64,000 nt of DNA from Pseudonocardia hydrocarbonoxydans (GTDB lineage Bacteria; Actinomycetota; Actinomycetes; Mycobacteriales; Pseudonocardiaceae), in the NCBI RefSeq assembly GCF_006539565.1, contig NZ_BJNG01000035.1, positions 1 through 64,000 of the forward strand, read 5' to 3'. The notes under the pieces are model-generated. The model was not told where the DNA came from, made no database searches, and was given only the letters and a program-made list of their open reading frames with translations. Below are positions 9,314 to 17,693 of this stretch, in pieces. Within the stretch, counting starts at the first letter, position 1. Every line of letters begins with the position of its first letter. The translations under genes and the position numbers were made by a program.

Positions 9314-10080
9314 CGCGTCAGCCGCTCGCGGAGGAAGGCGATGTCGGCGGGCTGGCCGTCGGCCGGGGTCTCGACCACGACCGGCGCGTCGGCCGCGGCG
9401 CACACCGCGGCCAGCACCTCGGGGTCGATCGTGCCGGAGCCGATGTTGGCGTGCCGGTCGCGGGCGGAGCCGAACTCGTCGCGGGAGTCGTTGAGGTGCA
9501 CCAGGTCGATCCGGCCGGTGATCGCCCGCGCCCGGTCGACGACCCCGACCAGCTCCTCCCCGCCGGCGTGGGCGTGGCAGGTGTCGAGGCAGAAGCCGGC
9601 CCCGTACTCGCCGACGGCGTCCCAGAGGCGGGCCAGCGCGTCGAACCGGCGGGCCATCGCGTGGTCGCCGCCCGCGGTGTTCTCGATGAGGATCGGCACG
9701 GCGAAACCGCCCTCGTCGGCCTGGCGGGAGAAGAACTTGCGCCAGTTGTCGACACCGGTGGCCTCGTCCTCGTCCTGCGTGACGTGCCCGCCGTGCACGA
9801 CCAGGCCGATCGCGCCGACCTCGGCCGCGCCCTCCGCGTGCTGCACGACGAGCTTGCGCGACGGGATGCGGACCCGGTTGTTGAGCGAGGCGAGGTTGAC
9901 GACGTAGGGCGAGTGGACGACGACCGCGACGTCGCTCTCGCGCAGCTCGGCGGCCCGGGGGTGCGGCGGCGGCTTCTTCCAGCCCTGCGGGTCGGCCAGG
10001 AACATCTGGACGATGTCGGCGCCCCGCTCGGCCGCCGTGGCGACCGGGTCGTCCTGGTACACGTGGGCGCCGATGAGCAT
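9310..10080 (-). CDS. nfo: Deoxyribonuclease IV (AP endonuclease)
   Basis: A 256-residue endonuclease IV that cuts abasic sites in base-excision repair using three metal ions. Metal-ligand motifs of the family are seen in order: VVHSPYVVNLAS, VVHGGHV, IENTAGG, CLDTCHAHA, VHLNDSRDEFGS and DRHANIGSG. ATG at 10080 gives the usual MLIGAHV beginning; a GTG two codons upstream is equally open and neither has a strong ribosome site. Transcribed away from rpsF, with a shared promoter region of about 270 bases, and coupled to the GT87-like gene downstream. Confidence 0.93.
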   Translation of the reverse strand: MLIGAHVYQDDPVATAAERGADIVQMFLADPQGWKKPPPHPRAAELRESDVAVVVHSPYVVNLASLNNRVRIPSRKLVVQHAEGAAEVGAIGLVVHGGHVTQDEDEATGVDNWRKFFSRQADEGGFAVPILIENTAGGDHAMARRFDALARLWDAVGEYGAGFCLDTCHAHAGGEELVGVVDRARAITGRIDLVHLNDSRDEFGSARDRHANIGSGTIDPEVLAAVCAAADAPVVVETPADGQPADIAFLRERLTR

Positions 10081-10305
10081 GGTCACGAGGATAGTGTCCG
10101 GGACCGACGGTCCCCGTCGCGCACTCCCGGCCGGCCGGCCGGTGCGCTCGCGGGCGGGCCGGCGGGGGCGGGCGGTGCCGGGCGCGGACGTTCGCGCTGG
10201 TAGCCTCGTTGCGTCACCCCGACCGGCGTCCCCCTGGATGCCGTCGTCGCACCCCCGGTCACGATCGCGGGGCCCGATTCTGTCGGGGTGCGGTGAGAAC
10301 CTCCT

Positions 10306-10324
10306 GTCGCGGACGTACCGCGAC
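10306..10324 (+). promoter_or_regulatory. Leader hairpin of the rpsF operon
   Basis: Exact 7-bp stem GTCGCGG/CCGCGAC with loop ACGTA, ending 10 bases before the TAGGAGG ribosome site of rpsF. Many bacteria control rpsF-ssb-rpsR by S6:S18 binding to a leader hairpin with a CCG-containing element, and the bases after this hairpin (GTCAGACCGTAGGAGG) carry ACCG next to the ribosome site. The regulatory role is inference. Confidence 0.45.
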
Positions 10325-10353
10325 CGTCAGACCGTAGGAGGTGAGTGGTTCTC

Positions 10354-10686
10354 ATGCGCCATTACGAGCTTATGATCATCCTGGACCCCAGCCTGGACGA
10401 GCGCACCGTGACGCCGTCGCTGGAGCAGTTCCTCACTGTCGTGAAGAACGACAAGGGCACCGTCGAGAAGATCGAGGTCTGGGGCAAGCGCCGCCTGTCC
10501 TTCGAGATCCTCAAGCACGCCGAGGGCATCTACGCCGTCATCGAGATCACCTGCGAGCCGGCCACCGTCGCCGAGCTCGACCGCCAGCTCGGCCTCAACG
10601 AGTCCGTGCTGCGCACCAAGGTGCTGCGTCGCGAGCCGAAGAAGCGGGCCGCCCCGGCGCCCGCCGTCGCCGCCGCGGCGAGCTGA
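10354..10686 (+). CDS. rpsF: 30S ribosomal protein S6
   Basis: A 110-residue S6 of the small subunit platform, partner of S18. The sequence begins [19 protein letters not shown] and keeps [10 protein letters not shown] and the long central conserved block; the C-terminal tail is Lys/Ala/Pro-rich. ATG at 10354 follows TAGGAGGTGAG at nine bases; a GTG three codons earlier is open but less well placed. First gene of the rpsF-ssb-rpsR-rplI operon. Confidence 0.98.
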   Translation: MRHYELMIILDPSLDERTVTPSLEQFLTVVKNDKGTVEKIEVWGKRRLSFEILKHAEGIYAVIEITCEPATVAELDRQLGLNESVLRTKVLRREPKKRAAPAPAVAAAAS

Positions 10687-10696
10687 GGCGAGCCCG

Positions 10697-11227
10697 ATGG
10701 CCGGCGAGACTGTCATCACCGTGGTCGGCAACCTCACCGCCGACCCGGAGCTGCGGTTCACCCCGTCCGGTGCCGCGGTCGCCAACTTCACCGTCGCGTC
10801 CACCCCGCGCACCTTCGACCGCCAGTCCGGCGAGTGGAAGGACGGCGACGCGCTGTTCATGCGCTGCAACGTGTGGCGCCAGGCGGCGGAGAACGTCGCC
10901 GAGACGCTCACGCGCGGCATGCGCGTGATGGTGTCCGGCCGGCTGCGGCAGCGCTCCTTCGAGACCCGTGAGGGCGAGAAGCGCACCGTCGTGGAGCTCG
11001 AGGTCGACGAGGTCGGCCCGTCGCTCAAGTACGCCACCGCCAAGGTCAACAAGGTCAGCCGCGGCAGCGGCGACGGCGGGGGCTTCGGCGGCGGCGGTGG
11101 CGGCGGCGCCTCCGGGGGCGGCGGCTACGGCGGCGGCGGTTCCCGCGGCGGCCAGAACGACGACCCCTGGGGTTCGGCCCCACCCGCCGGCAGCGGCCCC
11201 GCCGCGGACGACGAGCCCCCCTTCTAG
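10697..11227 (+). CDS. ssb: Single-stranded DNA-binding protein
   Basis: A 176-residue SSB: an OB-fold domain (1-115: [42 protein letters not shown]), then a ~45-residue Gly-rich flexible linker and the acidic tip DDEPPF, which recruits repair and replication partners. It protects single-stranded DNA in replication, recombination and repair. It lies 10 bases after rpsF in the ribosomal operon, as in mycobacteria. Confidence 0.98.
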   Translation: MAGETVITVVGNLTADPELRFTPSGAAVANFTVASTPRTFDRQSGEWKDGDALFMRCNVWRQAAENVAETLTRGMRVMVSGRLRQRSFETREGEKRTVVELEVDEVGPSLKYATAKVNKVSRGSGDGGGFGGGGGGGASGGGGYGGGGSRGGQNDDPWGSAPPAGSGPAADDEPPF

Positions 11228-11285
11228 ATCCACCCCCTCCCGCGCGCCCCGCGCGCGGTGACCGAGAACCACCAGGAGTACCCCC

Positions 11286-11522
11286 ATGGCCAAGCCCGTC
11301 CTGCGCAAGCCGAAGAAGAAGGTGTGCGCGTTCTGCAAGGACAAGGCCCAGGACATCGACTACAAGGACACCGGCCTGCTGCGGAAGTTCATCTCCGACC
11401 GCGGCAAGATCCGGGCCCGTCGCGTCACCGGCAACTGCCGGCAGCACCAGCGTGACGTCGCCGTCGCGGTCAAGAACTCCCGTGAGGTGGCCCTGCTGCC
11501 CTACACCTCGACCGCCCGATAA
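11286..11522 (+). CDS. rpsR: 30S ribosomal protein S18 (cysteine-containing form)
   Basis: A 78-residue S18. CAFC near residue 15 and CRQH near residue 55 make it the zinc-type (C+) paralogue, like M. tuberculosis rpsR1. In that organism a cysteine-free copy replaces it when zinc is short; no second copy is in this window. The core [19 protein letters not shown] is intact. GGAG lies eight bases before the ATG. Third gene of the rpsF operon, 15 bases before rplI. Confidence 0.97.
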   Translation: MAKPVLRKPKKKVCAFCKDKAQDIDYKDTGLLRKFISDRGKIRARRVTGNCRQHQRDVAVAVKNSREVALLPYTSTAR

Positions 11523-11537
11523 GCGAGGAATGACCAG

Positions 11538-11984
11538 ATGAAGCTCATCCTCACCGCCGACGTGCCCAACCTGGGCGCCCCCGGCGACATCGTCGAGGTC
11601 AAGGACGGCTACGGCCGCAACTACCTGCTCCCCCGCTCGCTGGCCATCACAGCCACGCGCGGCGCGGAGAAGCAGGTGGCCTCCATCCAGCGCGCCCAGA
11701 AGGCGCGCCAGATCCGCGACCTCGGCCACGCCAAGGAGGTCGCCGGCCAGCTCGGCGAGCTCTCCGTCACCGTGAAGGCCAAGGCCGCGGGCGACTCGGG
11801 CCGGCTCTTCGGCTCCGTCACCACCGCCGACGTCGTCGACGCCGTGCGCGCCGCGGGCGGTCCCGCCCTCGACAAGCGTGCCGTCGACGTGCCGCAGATC
11901 AAGACCACGGGTTCGCACGCGGTCACGGTCCGGCTGCACCCGGAGGTCACCACCGAGCTCCAGGTGTCCGTCGTCGGCCAGTAG
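11538..11984 (+). CDS. rplI: 50S ribosomal protein L9
   Basis: A 148-residue L9 with both globular RNA-binding domains: [13 protein letters not shown] and the [18 protein letters not shown] block at the N-terminus, then the long connecting helix and the C-terminal domain with [13 protein letters not shown]. It is the last gene of the operon. A 15-bp perfect hairpin follows 41 bases after the stop. Confidence 0.98.
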   Translation: MKLILTADVPNLGAPGDIVEVKDGYGRNYLLPRSLAITATRGAEKQVASIQRAQKARQIRDLGHAKEVAGQLGELSVTVKAKAAGDSGRLFGSVTTADVVDAVRAAGGPALDKRAVDVPQIKTTGSHAVTVRLHPEVTTELQVSVVGQ

Positions 11985-12025
11985 CAGCACCGCCGGCTCG
12001 CCGGCACAGATCACGCACCGTGACC

Positions 12026-12061
12026 GGGGCGGGATCCGGGTCATCCCCCGGATCCCGCCCC
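12026..12061 (+). terminator. Terminator of the rpsF-rplI operon
   Basis: Arms at 12026-12040 (GGGGCGGGATCCGGG) and 12047-12061 are exact reverse complements, with loop TCATCC. There is no T-tract, so it is a hairpin-only terminator of the type frequent in actinobacteria. Confidence 0.8.
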
Positions 12062-12160
12062 GTCGCCGTTCCCGGGTCCGCCCGGTGGCCGCCCGCCCGC
12101 CACCGGCCGACACGCCGCGGGGGTACGGGTACGTCGGCGAGTGACCGCTCGGATGCGCCG

Positions 12161-12291
12161 GGTGGACAACCCCGCGACACGCCCGGAGCGGCGTGCGCAG
12201 CGACACGCCCACAATGTTGTCCACAGCCGTCGATCACTCCTTGAGCTGCGGATAGGTCCGTCATCGGCCAGTTGTCCCCACTCTGTCCACA
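12161..12291. promoter_or_regulatory. Cluster of DnaA-box-like 9-mers upstream of dnaB
   Basis: In the gene-free stretch 12062-12576 four sites resemble the high-GC DnaA box TTGTCCACA: 12161-12169 (complement TTGTCCACC, 8/9), 12217-12225 (exact), 12272-12280 (TTGTCCCCA, 8/9) and 12283-12291 (CTGTCCACA, 8/9). They span 131 bases. They could let DnaA regulate dnaB or titrate DnaA. No AT-rich unwinding region is seen, so this is unlikely to be oriC. The rest of the gap holds the rplI terminator and the dnaB promoter. Confidence 0.5.
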
Positions 12292-12470
12292 GTTCCCTCC
12301 CGACGCCGTCCAGGGCATCCGTCGATCCGTCCCCAGGCCCTCCCCAGCCCCGTGCACAGGCCCGTTAGGTATGGCGGGCGAGAGCGCCTAACGTCGCGCG
12401 CAGGTTCGGACGACGAGCCGGGTGGAGCCGACCGTTCATCGCGGGGTCGACGGGACGTCATCCGTGCGTC

Positions 12471-12486
12471 TCGAACGCTCGTTCGA
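12471..12486. promoter_or_regulatory. SOS (LexA) box at the dnaB promoter
   Basis: TCGAACGCTCGTTCGA is an exact match to the actinobacterial LexA operator TCGAAC-N4-GTTCGA. It directly abuts a good -10 hexamer TATACT (12487-12492), 84 bases before the dnaB ATG, so bound LexA would cover the core promoter. Confidence 0.75.
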
Positions 12487-12576
12487 TATACTGGGACTGG
12501 GGGTGACGCTGCGTATGGACCGGATCCGGGCGAACCAGCGACCGACCGCACGACCGACGGCACGGGTGGCGCACGC

Positions 12577-13986
12577 ATGGCACTGACCGACGACCGTCCG
12601 GCCGGACGGCGCCCCGACCGCCCCCTGCGCCCGGCGGGCGAGGGCGGCGAGAGCGGCTCCCCGTTCGACCGCCAGCCCCCGCAGGACCTCACGGCCGAGC
12701 AGTCCGTGCTGGGCGGCATGCTGCTGAGCAAGGACGCCATCGCCGACGTCGTCGAGGTGCTGCGCCCCGACGACTTCTACAAGCCCGCGCACCAGACCGT
12801 CTACGACTGCATCCTCGACCTGTACGGGCGCGGCGAGCCCGCCGACGCCGTCACGGTCTCCGCCGAGCTGCAGCGCAAGGGCGACCTCATCCGCCTGGGC
12901 GGCGCGCCCTACCTGCACACCCTCATCGCCACCGTCCCCACCGCCGCCAACGCCGCCTACTACGCCGAGATCGTCGCGGAGAAGGCGATCCTGCGGCGGC
13001 TCGTCTCCGCCGGCACCCGGATCGTGCAGCTGGGCTACCACGGCGCCGACGGCGCCGACGTGGCCGACGTCGTCGACCGCGCACAGGCCACGCTCTACGA
13101 CGTGAGCGACCGCTCCACCAGCGAGGACTACGTCGCGCTGGAGGAGCTGCTCCAGCCCACGATGGACGAGATCGACGCGATCAGCTCGCGGGGCGGGGCG
13201 TCGGTCGGCGTGCCCACCGGTTTCGCCGATCTCGACGCGGCCACCAACGGCATGCACCCCGGCCAGATGATCGTCGTGGCGGCGCGGCCGGGGCTCGGGA
13301 AGAGCACCCTGGGACTGGATTTCGCGCGGTCCTGCTCCATCAAGCACGGCATGACCAGCGCGGTGTTCTCGCTCGAGATGAGCAAGTCCGAGATCGTCAT
13401 GCGCCTGCTCTCGGCCGAGGCGCGGATCCGGCTCGCCGACATGCGCGCCGGCCGGATGAGCGACGACGACTGGACGCGGATGGCGCGGCGGATGAGCGAG
13501 ATCAGCGAGGCCCCGCTGTTCATCGACGACTCACCGAACCTCACGCTGATGGAGATCCGGGCCAAGGCGCGGCGGCTCAAGCAGCGCCACGACCTGAAGC
13601 TGATCATCCTCGACTACCTGCAGCTGATGACGTCGGGCCGCAAGGTCGAGTCGCGGCAGCAGGAGGTCTCGGAGTTCTCCCGGCAGATCAAGCTGCTGGC
13701 CAAGGAGCTCGAGGTGCCGGTCGTGGCGATGAGCCAGCTCAACCGCGGGCCCGAGCAGCGCACCGACAAGCGGCCGATGCTCTCCGACCTGCGCGAGTCG
13801 GGCTCGATCGAGCAGGACGCCGACATGGTGATCCTGCTCCACCGGCCCGACGCGTTCGAGCGCGACGACCCCCGCGCCGGCGAGGCCGACCTGATCCTGG
13901 CCAAGCACCGCAACGGGCCCACCAGCACGATCACGGTGGCCCACCAGCTGCACTACAGCCGTTTCGCCGACCTGGCGCACGGCTGA
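12577..13986 (+). CDS. dnaB: Replicative DNA helicase
   Basis: A 469-residue hexameric 5'-3' replicative helicase. The N-terminal domain (QPPQDLTAEQSVLGGML to ~residue 150) binds primase. The RecA-like C-terminal domain has Walker A ARPGLGKST at 236-244, Walker B LIILDYLQLM, the MSQLNRGPEQR block and RESGSIEQDADM. Unlike M. tuberculosis DnaB there is no intein: the helicase core is uninterrupted. ATG at 12577 is chosen because upstream in-frame sequence is non-conserved. The promoter carries an SOS box, and DnaA-box-like sites lie further upstream. Confidence 0.96.
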   Translation: MALTDDRPAGRRPDRPLRPAGEGGESGSPFDRQPPQDLTAEQSVLGGMLLSKDAIADVVEVLRPDDFYKPAHQTVYDCILDLYGRGEPADAVTVSAELQRKGDLIRLGGAPYLHTLIATVPTAANAAYYAEIVAEKAILRRLVSAGTRIVQLGYHGADGADVADVVDRAQATLYDVSDRSTSEDYVALEELLQPTMDEIDAISSRGGASVGVPTGFADLDAATNGMHPGQMIVVAARPGLGKSTLGLDFARSCSIKHGMTSAVFSLEMSKSEIVMRLLSAEARIRLADMRAGRMSDDDWTRMARRMSEISEAPLFIDDSPNLTLMEIRAKARRLKQRHDLKLIILDYLQLMTSGRKVESRQQEVSEFSRQIKLLAKELEVPVVAMSQLNRGPEQRTDKRPMLSDLRESGSIEQDADMVILLHRPDAFERDDPRAGEADLILAKHRNGPTSTITVAHQLHYSRFADLAHG

Positions 13987-13994
13987 GCGGAGGG

Positions 13995-14264
13995 TCAAGC
14001 GGGGCTGAAACCCGCCGACCCGTTGCGCTGGAAGGCGACGACCAGCGCCCACGCAGCGGTGGCCATGCCGATCACGGCGACCGGGACGGCCATGACCGCG
14101 GACCCGAGCACCATCAGCGCCAGCCCGATCACGAGCAGCAGGCTGGGGTTGATCCCCGACCGCCGCGGGGCCGCGCCCCGGAACAGCTGGATGAACTCGG
14201 GATCGGTGATCGCGAGGTGGTGCTCGATCCGGGCCAGAACCTGTCTCTCACGGTCGTTCAGCAC
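13995..14264 (-). CDS. DUF3040 membrane protein
   Basis: An 89-residue protein with the DUF3040 pattern: a charged N-terminal helix (LNDRERQVLARIEHHLAITDPEF) and two closely spaced membrane helices (about 40-80). Small DUF3040 proteins are common in actinobacteria and have no known function. It is convergent with dnaB; the two stops are eight bases apart with no hairpin between. Confidence 0.85.
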   Translation of the reverse strand: MLNDRERQVLARIEHHLAITDPEFIQLFRGAAPRRSGINPSLLLVIGLALMVLGSAVMAVPVAVIGMATAAWALVVAFQRNGSAGFSPA

Positions 14265-14375
14265 GCGCGGTCGCCTCCGGTGAGCTCGTGTTCGATCCCG
14301 AGCTCCTCGTCGACCCCGGCACCTCCGTCGCGTTCAGGGTAGGCGGAGACCTGCCTCACTAAACGGAGGGGTGCG

Positions 14376-15140
14376 TCACCCGGCCGAGTGGGCGGCGATC
14401 AGCCCAGTGGCCTGCTCCGAACGCTCGATCGTCGCGAGGTGCGCGGCGTCGAGGACCTCCAGCCGCGCACCCGGGATGCCCTCGACGATCGTGCGCGCGT
14501 GCGGCTCGATGGGCGTCGAGGGGTCCTCGGCGCCGGCGATCACCAGCGTGGGGGCGGTGATCGAGCCCAGGCGCGGGCGGTGGTCGAAGTCGCGCAGCGC
14601 CGCGCAGCAGGCCGCGTAGCCGTCGTCGGGGGTGTTCGCGACCTGCGCGACGGCGTCGGCGACGACCTGCGGGTGCGCCGCGGCGTAGGCCGGGGTGAAC
14701 CAGCGGGACACCACCGTCTCGGCGATCGGCCCGGTGCCGCCCGACTCCACGGCCGCGATGCGGTCGGCCCACACGCTCGCGTCCGGCCAGTACGACGACG
14801 TGCAGCACAGCGTCAGCGCGCTGATCCGTTCCGGCGCCTCGGACGCCAGGTACATGCCGACGCAGCCGCCCATCGACAGGCCGCAGTAGGCGACCCGGTC
14901 GAGGCCGAGCTCGTCGAGGAGGGCGAGGACGTCACCCGCCAGGTCGGCGACGGTGTACGGGCCGGGCGGGACGGGCGATCCGCCGTGGCCGCGGTGGTCG
15001 ACCCGGATCACCCGGAACGACTCCGTCAACGGGGCGACCTGCGGCCGCCACATCTCGACCGTCGACCCCAGCGACCCGCACAGGACGAGGGCGGGCGCGT
15101 CACGCGGGCCCTCGTCGACGTGGTGCAGCGCCACGCTCAC
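14376..15140 (-). CDS. pcaD: 3-oxoadipate enol-lactonase-like alpha/beta hydrolase
   Basis: A 254-residue alpha/beta hydrolase. The nucleophile elbow GLSMGG places the catalytic Ser at 89; an acid in AGAEDPSTP and a His in DAAHLATIE complete the triad. The sequence (VDHRGHGGSPVPPGPYTVADLAGD) is typical of PcaD, which opens 3-oxoadipate enol-lactone in the beta-ketoadipate pathway. GTG at 15140 overlaps the TGA of the CoA-transferase B gene (GTGA). The neighbours carry out the next step of the same pathway, which supports the call. Confidence 0.85.
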   Translation of the reverse strand: MSVALHHVDEGPRDAPALVLCGSLGSTVEMWRPQVAPLTESFRVIRVDHRGHGGSPVPPGPYTVADLAGDVLALLDELGLDRVAYCGLSMGGCVGMYLASEAPERISALTLCCTSSYWPDASVWADRIAAVESGGTGPIAETVVSRWFTPAYAAAHPQVVADAVAQVANTPDDGYAACCAALRDFDHRPRLGSITAPTLVIAGAEDPSTPIEPHARTIVEGIPGARLEVLDAAHLATIERSEQATGLIAAHSAG

Positions 15141-15895
15141 GACGCCACACCAACCGTCCGCAGGCCGCGCAGCGTCGACAGCTCCTGCTCGGTGGGCGGC
15201 GCGGTGATCCTCAGGTCGGCCGAGATCTCCAGCTCCCACCCGGTCTCGGAGCGCACCTGCTCGACGGTGACGTCCGGGTGCACGGCGGTGAGCACCAACT
15301 CGGCGGACTCGGGATCGGGTTCGAGCACGCCGAGGTCGGTGATCACACGCACCGGACCGGCCCCGCGCAGGCCCAGCCGGCCGCGGTCGCCGGGGCCGGA
15401 CCCGTGGCCGACCGACGTCACGAAGTCGACCTGGCTGACGAAGGCCCGCAGCCGCTGGCGCATCACGACGATCACCTCGCGGCACGACGCCGCGATCTCC
15501 GGCGCCCCACCGGACCCGGGCAGCCGCACCGACGGCTCGTCGTACTCACCGATGACGGTGGTGTTGATGTTGGCGAAGCGGTCGATCTGGGCGCCGGAGA
15601 GGAAGCCGACGTCGATCCGGCCGGACTGCAGCCAGTAGTTGAAGATCTCCGGCACCCCGACGAGCGAGAGCGCCGAGTCGGCGAGGATGCCGTCGCCGAT
15701 GGAGAGCGGCAGCTCGTCGGGCTCGGTGCCGATCGTGCCCGACTCGTAGACCAGCACCAGGCCGGGGGCGTGCAGGCGGCGGGCCAGGTTGGCCGCAGTG
15801 GACGGCAGCCCGATCCCGACGAAGCACACCTGCCCGTCGCGCAGGGAGCGCGACGCGGCGACGGTCATCATCTCGTCGGCGGTCCAGGTGCTCAC
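15137..15895 (-). CDS. catJ: 3-oxoadipate CoA-transferase, subunit B (CatJ-type)
   Basis: A 252-residue beta subunit of a family I CoA-transferase. YESGTIG near residues 50-56 contains the glutamate (E51) expected to form the covalent CoA thioester. Blocks SIGDGILADSA, FLSGAQIDRFANINTTVIG and the C-terminal QVRSETGWELE are preserved. With subunit A it would move CoA from succinyl-CoA to 3-oxoadipate. GTG at 15895 overlaps the TGA of subunit A, and its stop overlaps the start of pcaD, so all three genes are translationally coupled. IpdB-like or glutaconate-type specificity cannot be excluded. Confidence 0.83.
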   Translation of the reverse strand: MSTWTADEMMTVAASRSLRDGQVCFVGIGLPSTAANLARRLHAPGLVLVYESGTIGTEPDELPLSIGDGILADSALSLVGVPEIFNYWLQSGRIDVGFLSGAQIDRFANINTTVIGEYDEPSVRLPGSGGAPEIAASCREVIVVMRQRLRAFVSQVDFVTSVGHGSGPGDRGRLGLRGAGPVRVITDLGVLEPDPESAELVLTAVHPDVTVEQVRSETGWELEISADLRITAPPTEQELSTLRGLRTVGVAS

Positions 15896-16716
15896 GACGC
15901 GTCCTCCTGCAGCTTCTCGAGCCAGGCCGAGAATTTCTCGCGGTCCCGGCTGACGGTGTCCCACGCCCGGTAGGCGGCGTTGTCGCGGTCGTAGTAGCCG
16001 TGGGCGTAGGACGGGGCGGCACCGCGGGGGGCGACCGCCACCGCGTCGAGCACCCAGGCGGGCAGCACCACCGCGCCGGGGACGGGCGTCAGCTCGTCGA
16101 CGATCTCCTCGACCGTGACGATCGCCCGCCGCGCGGCCAGCACCGCCTCCTTCTGCACCCCGAGGATGCCCCAGAGCTGGACGTTGCCCGCGCGGTCGGC
16201 GCGCTGCGCGTGCACCACCGTGACGTCGGGGTTGAGCGCGGCGACGGCGGCCAGCTCCTCGCCGGTGAACGGGCAGGTGACGGTGGAGATGGTGTCGGTG
16301 TGTTCGGGCAGCTCGGTGCCGGCGTAGCCGCGCAGCACCGCGAACGGCAGCCCGGAGGCGCCCGCGACGTAGCGGTTGGCCATGCCGGCGTGGCTGTGCT
16401 CCTCGATCTCGAGCGGCACCGGCCAGCCGGAGGCCAGCGCGTCGCGCATCCGGTGCAGCGAGCCGACGCCGGGGTTGCCGCCCCAGGAGAAGACGAGCTT
16501 GCGCGCGCATCCCGCGCCGATCATCCGGTCGTAGACGAGATCGGGGGTCATGCGCACGAGCGTGAGGTCGCGCCGGCCCTGGCGGATGATCTCGTGCCCC
16601 GCGGCGAACGGGATGAGGTGCGTGAAGCCCTCCAGGGCGACGACGTCGCCGTCGTGCACGAGCTCGGACACCGCCTGCGGCAGGGACTGGATCTTCGACG
16701 ACGCGATCTTTGCCAC
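15892..16716 (-). CDS. catI: 3-oxoadipate CoA-transferase, subunit A (CatI-type)
   Basis: A 274-residue alpha subunit. It has the CatI pattern of Pseudomonas sp. B13 rather than the classic PcaI pattern: VALEGFTHLIPFAAGHE, LVFSWGGNPGVGSLHR, EIEEHSHAGMANRYVAGASG, WGILGVQKEA and PSYAHGYYDRDN. It begins the operon A-B-pcaD, which suggests the last two steps before beta-ketothiolase in catechol or protocatechuate degradation. No ring-cleavage gene is in the window. ATG at 16716 fits the family start. Confidence 0.85.
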   Translation of the reverse strand: MAKIASSKIQSLPQAVSELVHDGDVVALEGFTHLIPFAAGHEIIRQGRRDLTLVRMTPDLVYDRMIGAGCARKLVFSWGGNPGVGSLHRMRDALASGWPVPLEIEEHSHAGMANRYVAGASGLPFAVLRGYAGTELPEHTDTISTVTCPFTGEELAAVAALNPDVTVVHAQRADRAGNVQLWGILGVQKEAVLAARRAIVTVEEIVDELTPVPGAVVLPAWVLDAVAVAPRGAAPSYAHGYYDRDNAAYRAWDTVSRDREKFSAWLEKLQEDAS

Positions 16717-16830
16717 GGCGGAACGCTAGCCCCCGCCGGGAGGCCCGGCAATCGCGCGTGACGCGCGTCGGCGGCGACGGGCGTCACGATCGGCTGCGGG
16801 TCGGTGGCGGACGGTGCCAGCCTGGGCCGC

Positions 16831-17667
16831 ATGACCTCCACCTTCCGCATCGGTGACGGACCCGCCGTGAACCGGCTCGGTTTCGGCACCATGCAGCTCA
16901 CCGGCCCCGGCGTGTGGGGCCCTCCCGCCGACCCGGACGCCGCCGTCGCGGTGCTCCGCCGCGCGGCCGAACTGGGCACCGACCTGTTCGACACCGCCGA
17001 CTCCTACGGCCCCGAGGTCGCCGAGGACCTGCTCCGTCGCGCCCTGCACCCCTTCTCCGGCATCACCGTCGCCACGAAGGCCGGCCTGCTGCGCACCGGG
17101 CCCGGCGAGTGGCACCCGTGCGGGCGCCCGGAGTACCTGCGCCAGCAGTGCGAGCTGTCGCTGCGTCGCCTGGGCGTCGAGCGCATCGACCTGTTCCAGC
17201 TGCACCGCGTCGACCCGGCCGTGCCCGCCGACGAGCAGTTCGGGCTGCTCGCCGAGCTGCACGCCGAGGGCAAGGTGGCCGCCGTCGGGCTCTCGGAGGT
17301 GGGTGTGGAGCAGATCGAGCAGGCGGGCCGCGCCGTCGACGTCGCCACGGTGCAGAACCGCTACAACCTCGTCGACCGCGCGAGCGACGACGTGCTGCGG
17401 TACTGCACCGAGCACGGCATCGGCTTCCTGCCGTGGTTCCCGATCGCCTCGGGCCGGCTCGCCGAGCCCGGCGGGCCGGTCGCCGACACCGCGCAGCGGC
17501 TCGGCGCCACCACCGCGCAGGTGGCGCTGGCCTGGCTGCTGCACCGCTCGTCGGTGATGCTGCCGATCCCGGGGACGTCCTCGCTCGCGCACGTCGAGGA
17601 GAACGTCCGTGCCGCGGAGCTGACGCTCGACGAGGAGGCCGTGGACAAGCTCGACGCCGCGGCGTAG
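16831..17667 (+). CDS. Aldo/keto reductase
   Basis: A 278-residue NADPH-dependent TIM-barrel reductase. The catalytic set is visible: Asp and Tyr in FDTADSYGP, Lys in ATKAG and His in FQLHRVD. The cofactor-binding end has [15 protein letters not shown] and [17 protein letters not shown]. The substrate is unknown. ATG at 16831 matches the family start; an ATG nine codons earlier is possible. It is divergent from the CoA-transferase operon. Confidence 0.92.
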   Translation: MTSTFRIGDGPAVNRLGFGTMQLTGPGVWGPPADPDAAVAVLRRAAELGTDLFDTADSYGPEVAEDLLRRALHPFSGITVATKAGLLRTGPGEWHPCGRPEYLRQQCELSLRRLGVERIDLFQLHRVDPAVPADEQFGLLAELHAEGKVAAVGLSEVGVEQIEQAGRAVDVATVQNRYNLVDRASDDVLRYCTEHGIGFLPWFPIASGRLAEPGGPVADTAQRLGATTAQVALAWLLHRSSVMLPIPGTSSLAHVEENVRAAELTLDEEAVDKLDAAA

Positions 17668-17693
17668 CGGAGGTTCCGTGGTAGGACACGCGG

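Noticed and set aside
12062..12576. Chromosomal origin next to dnaB
   Set aside because: DnaA-like boxes are present, but there is no dnaA, dnaN or AT-rich unwinding stretch.
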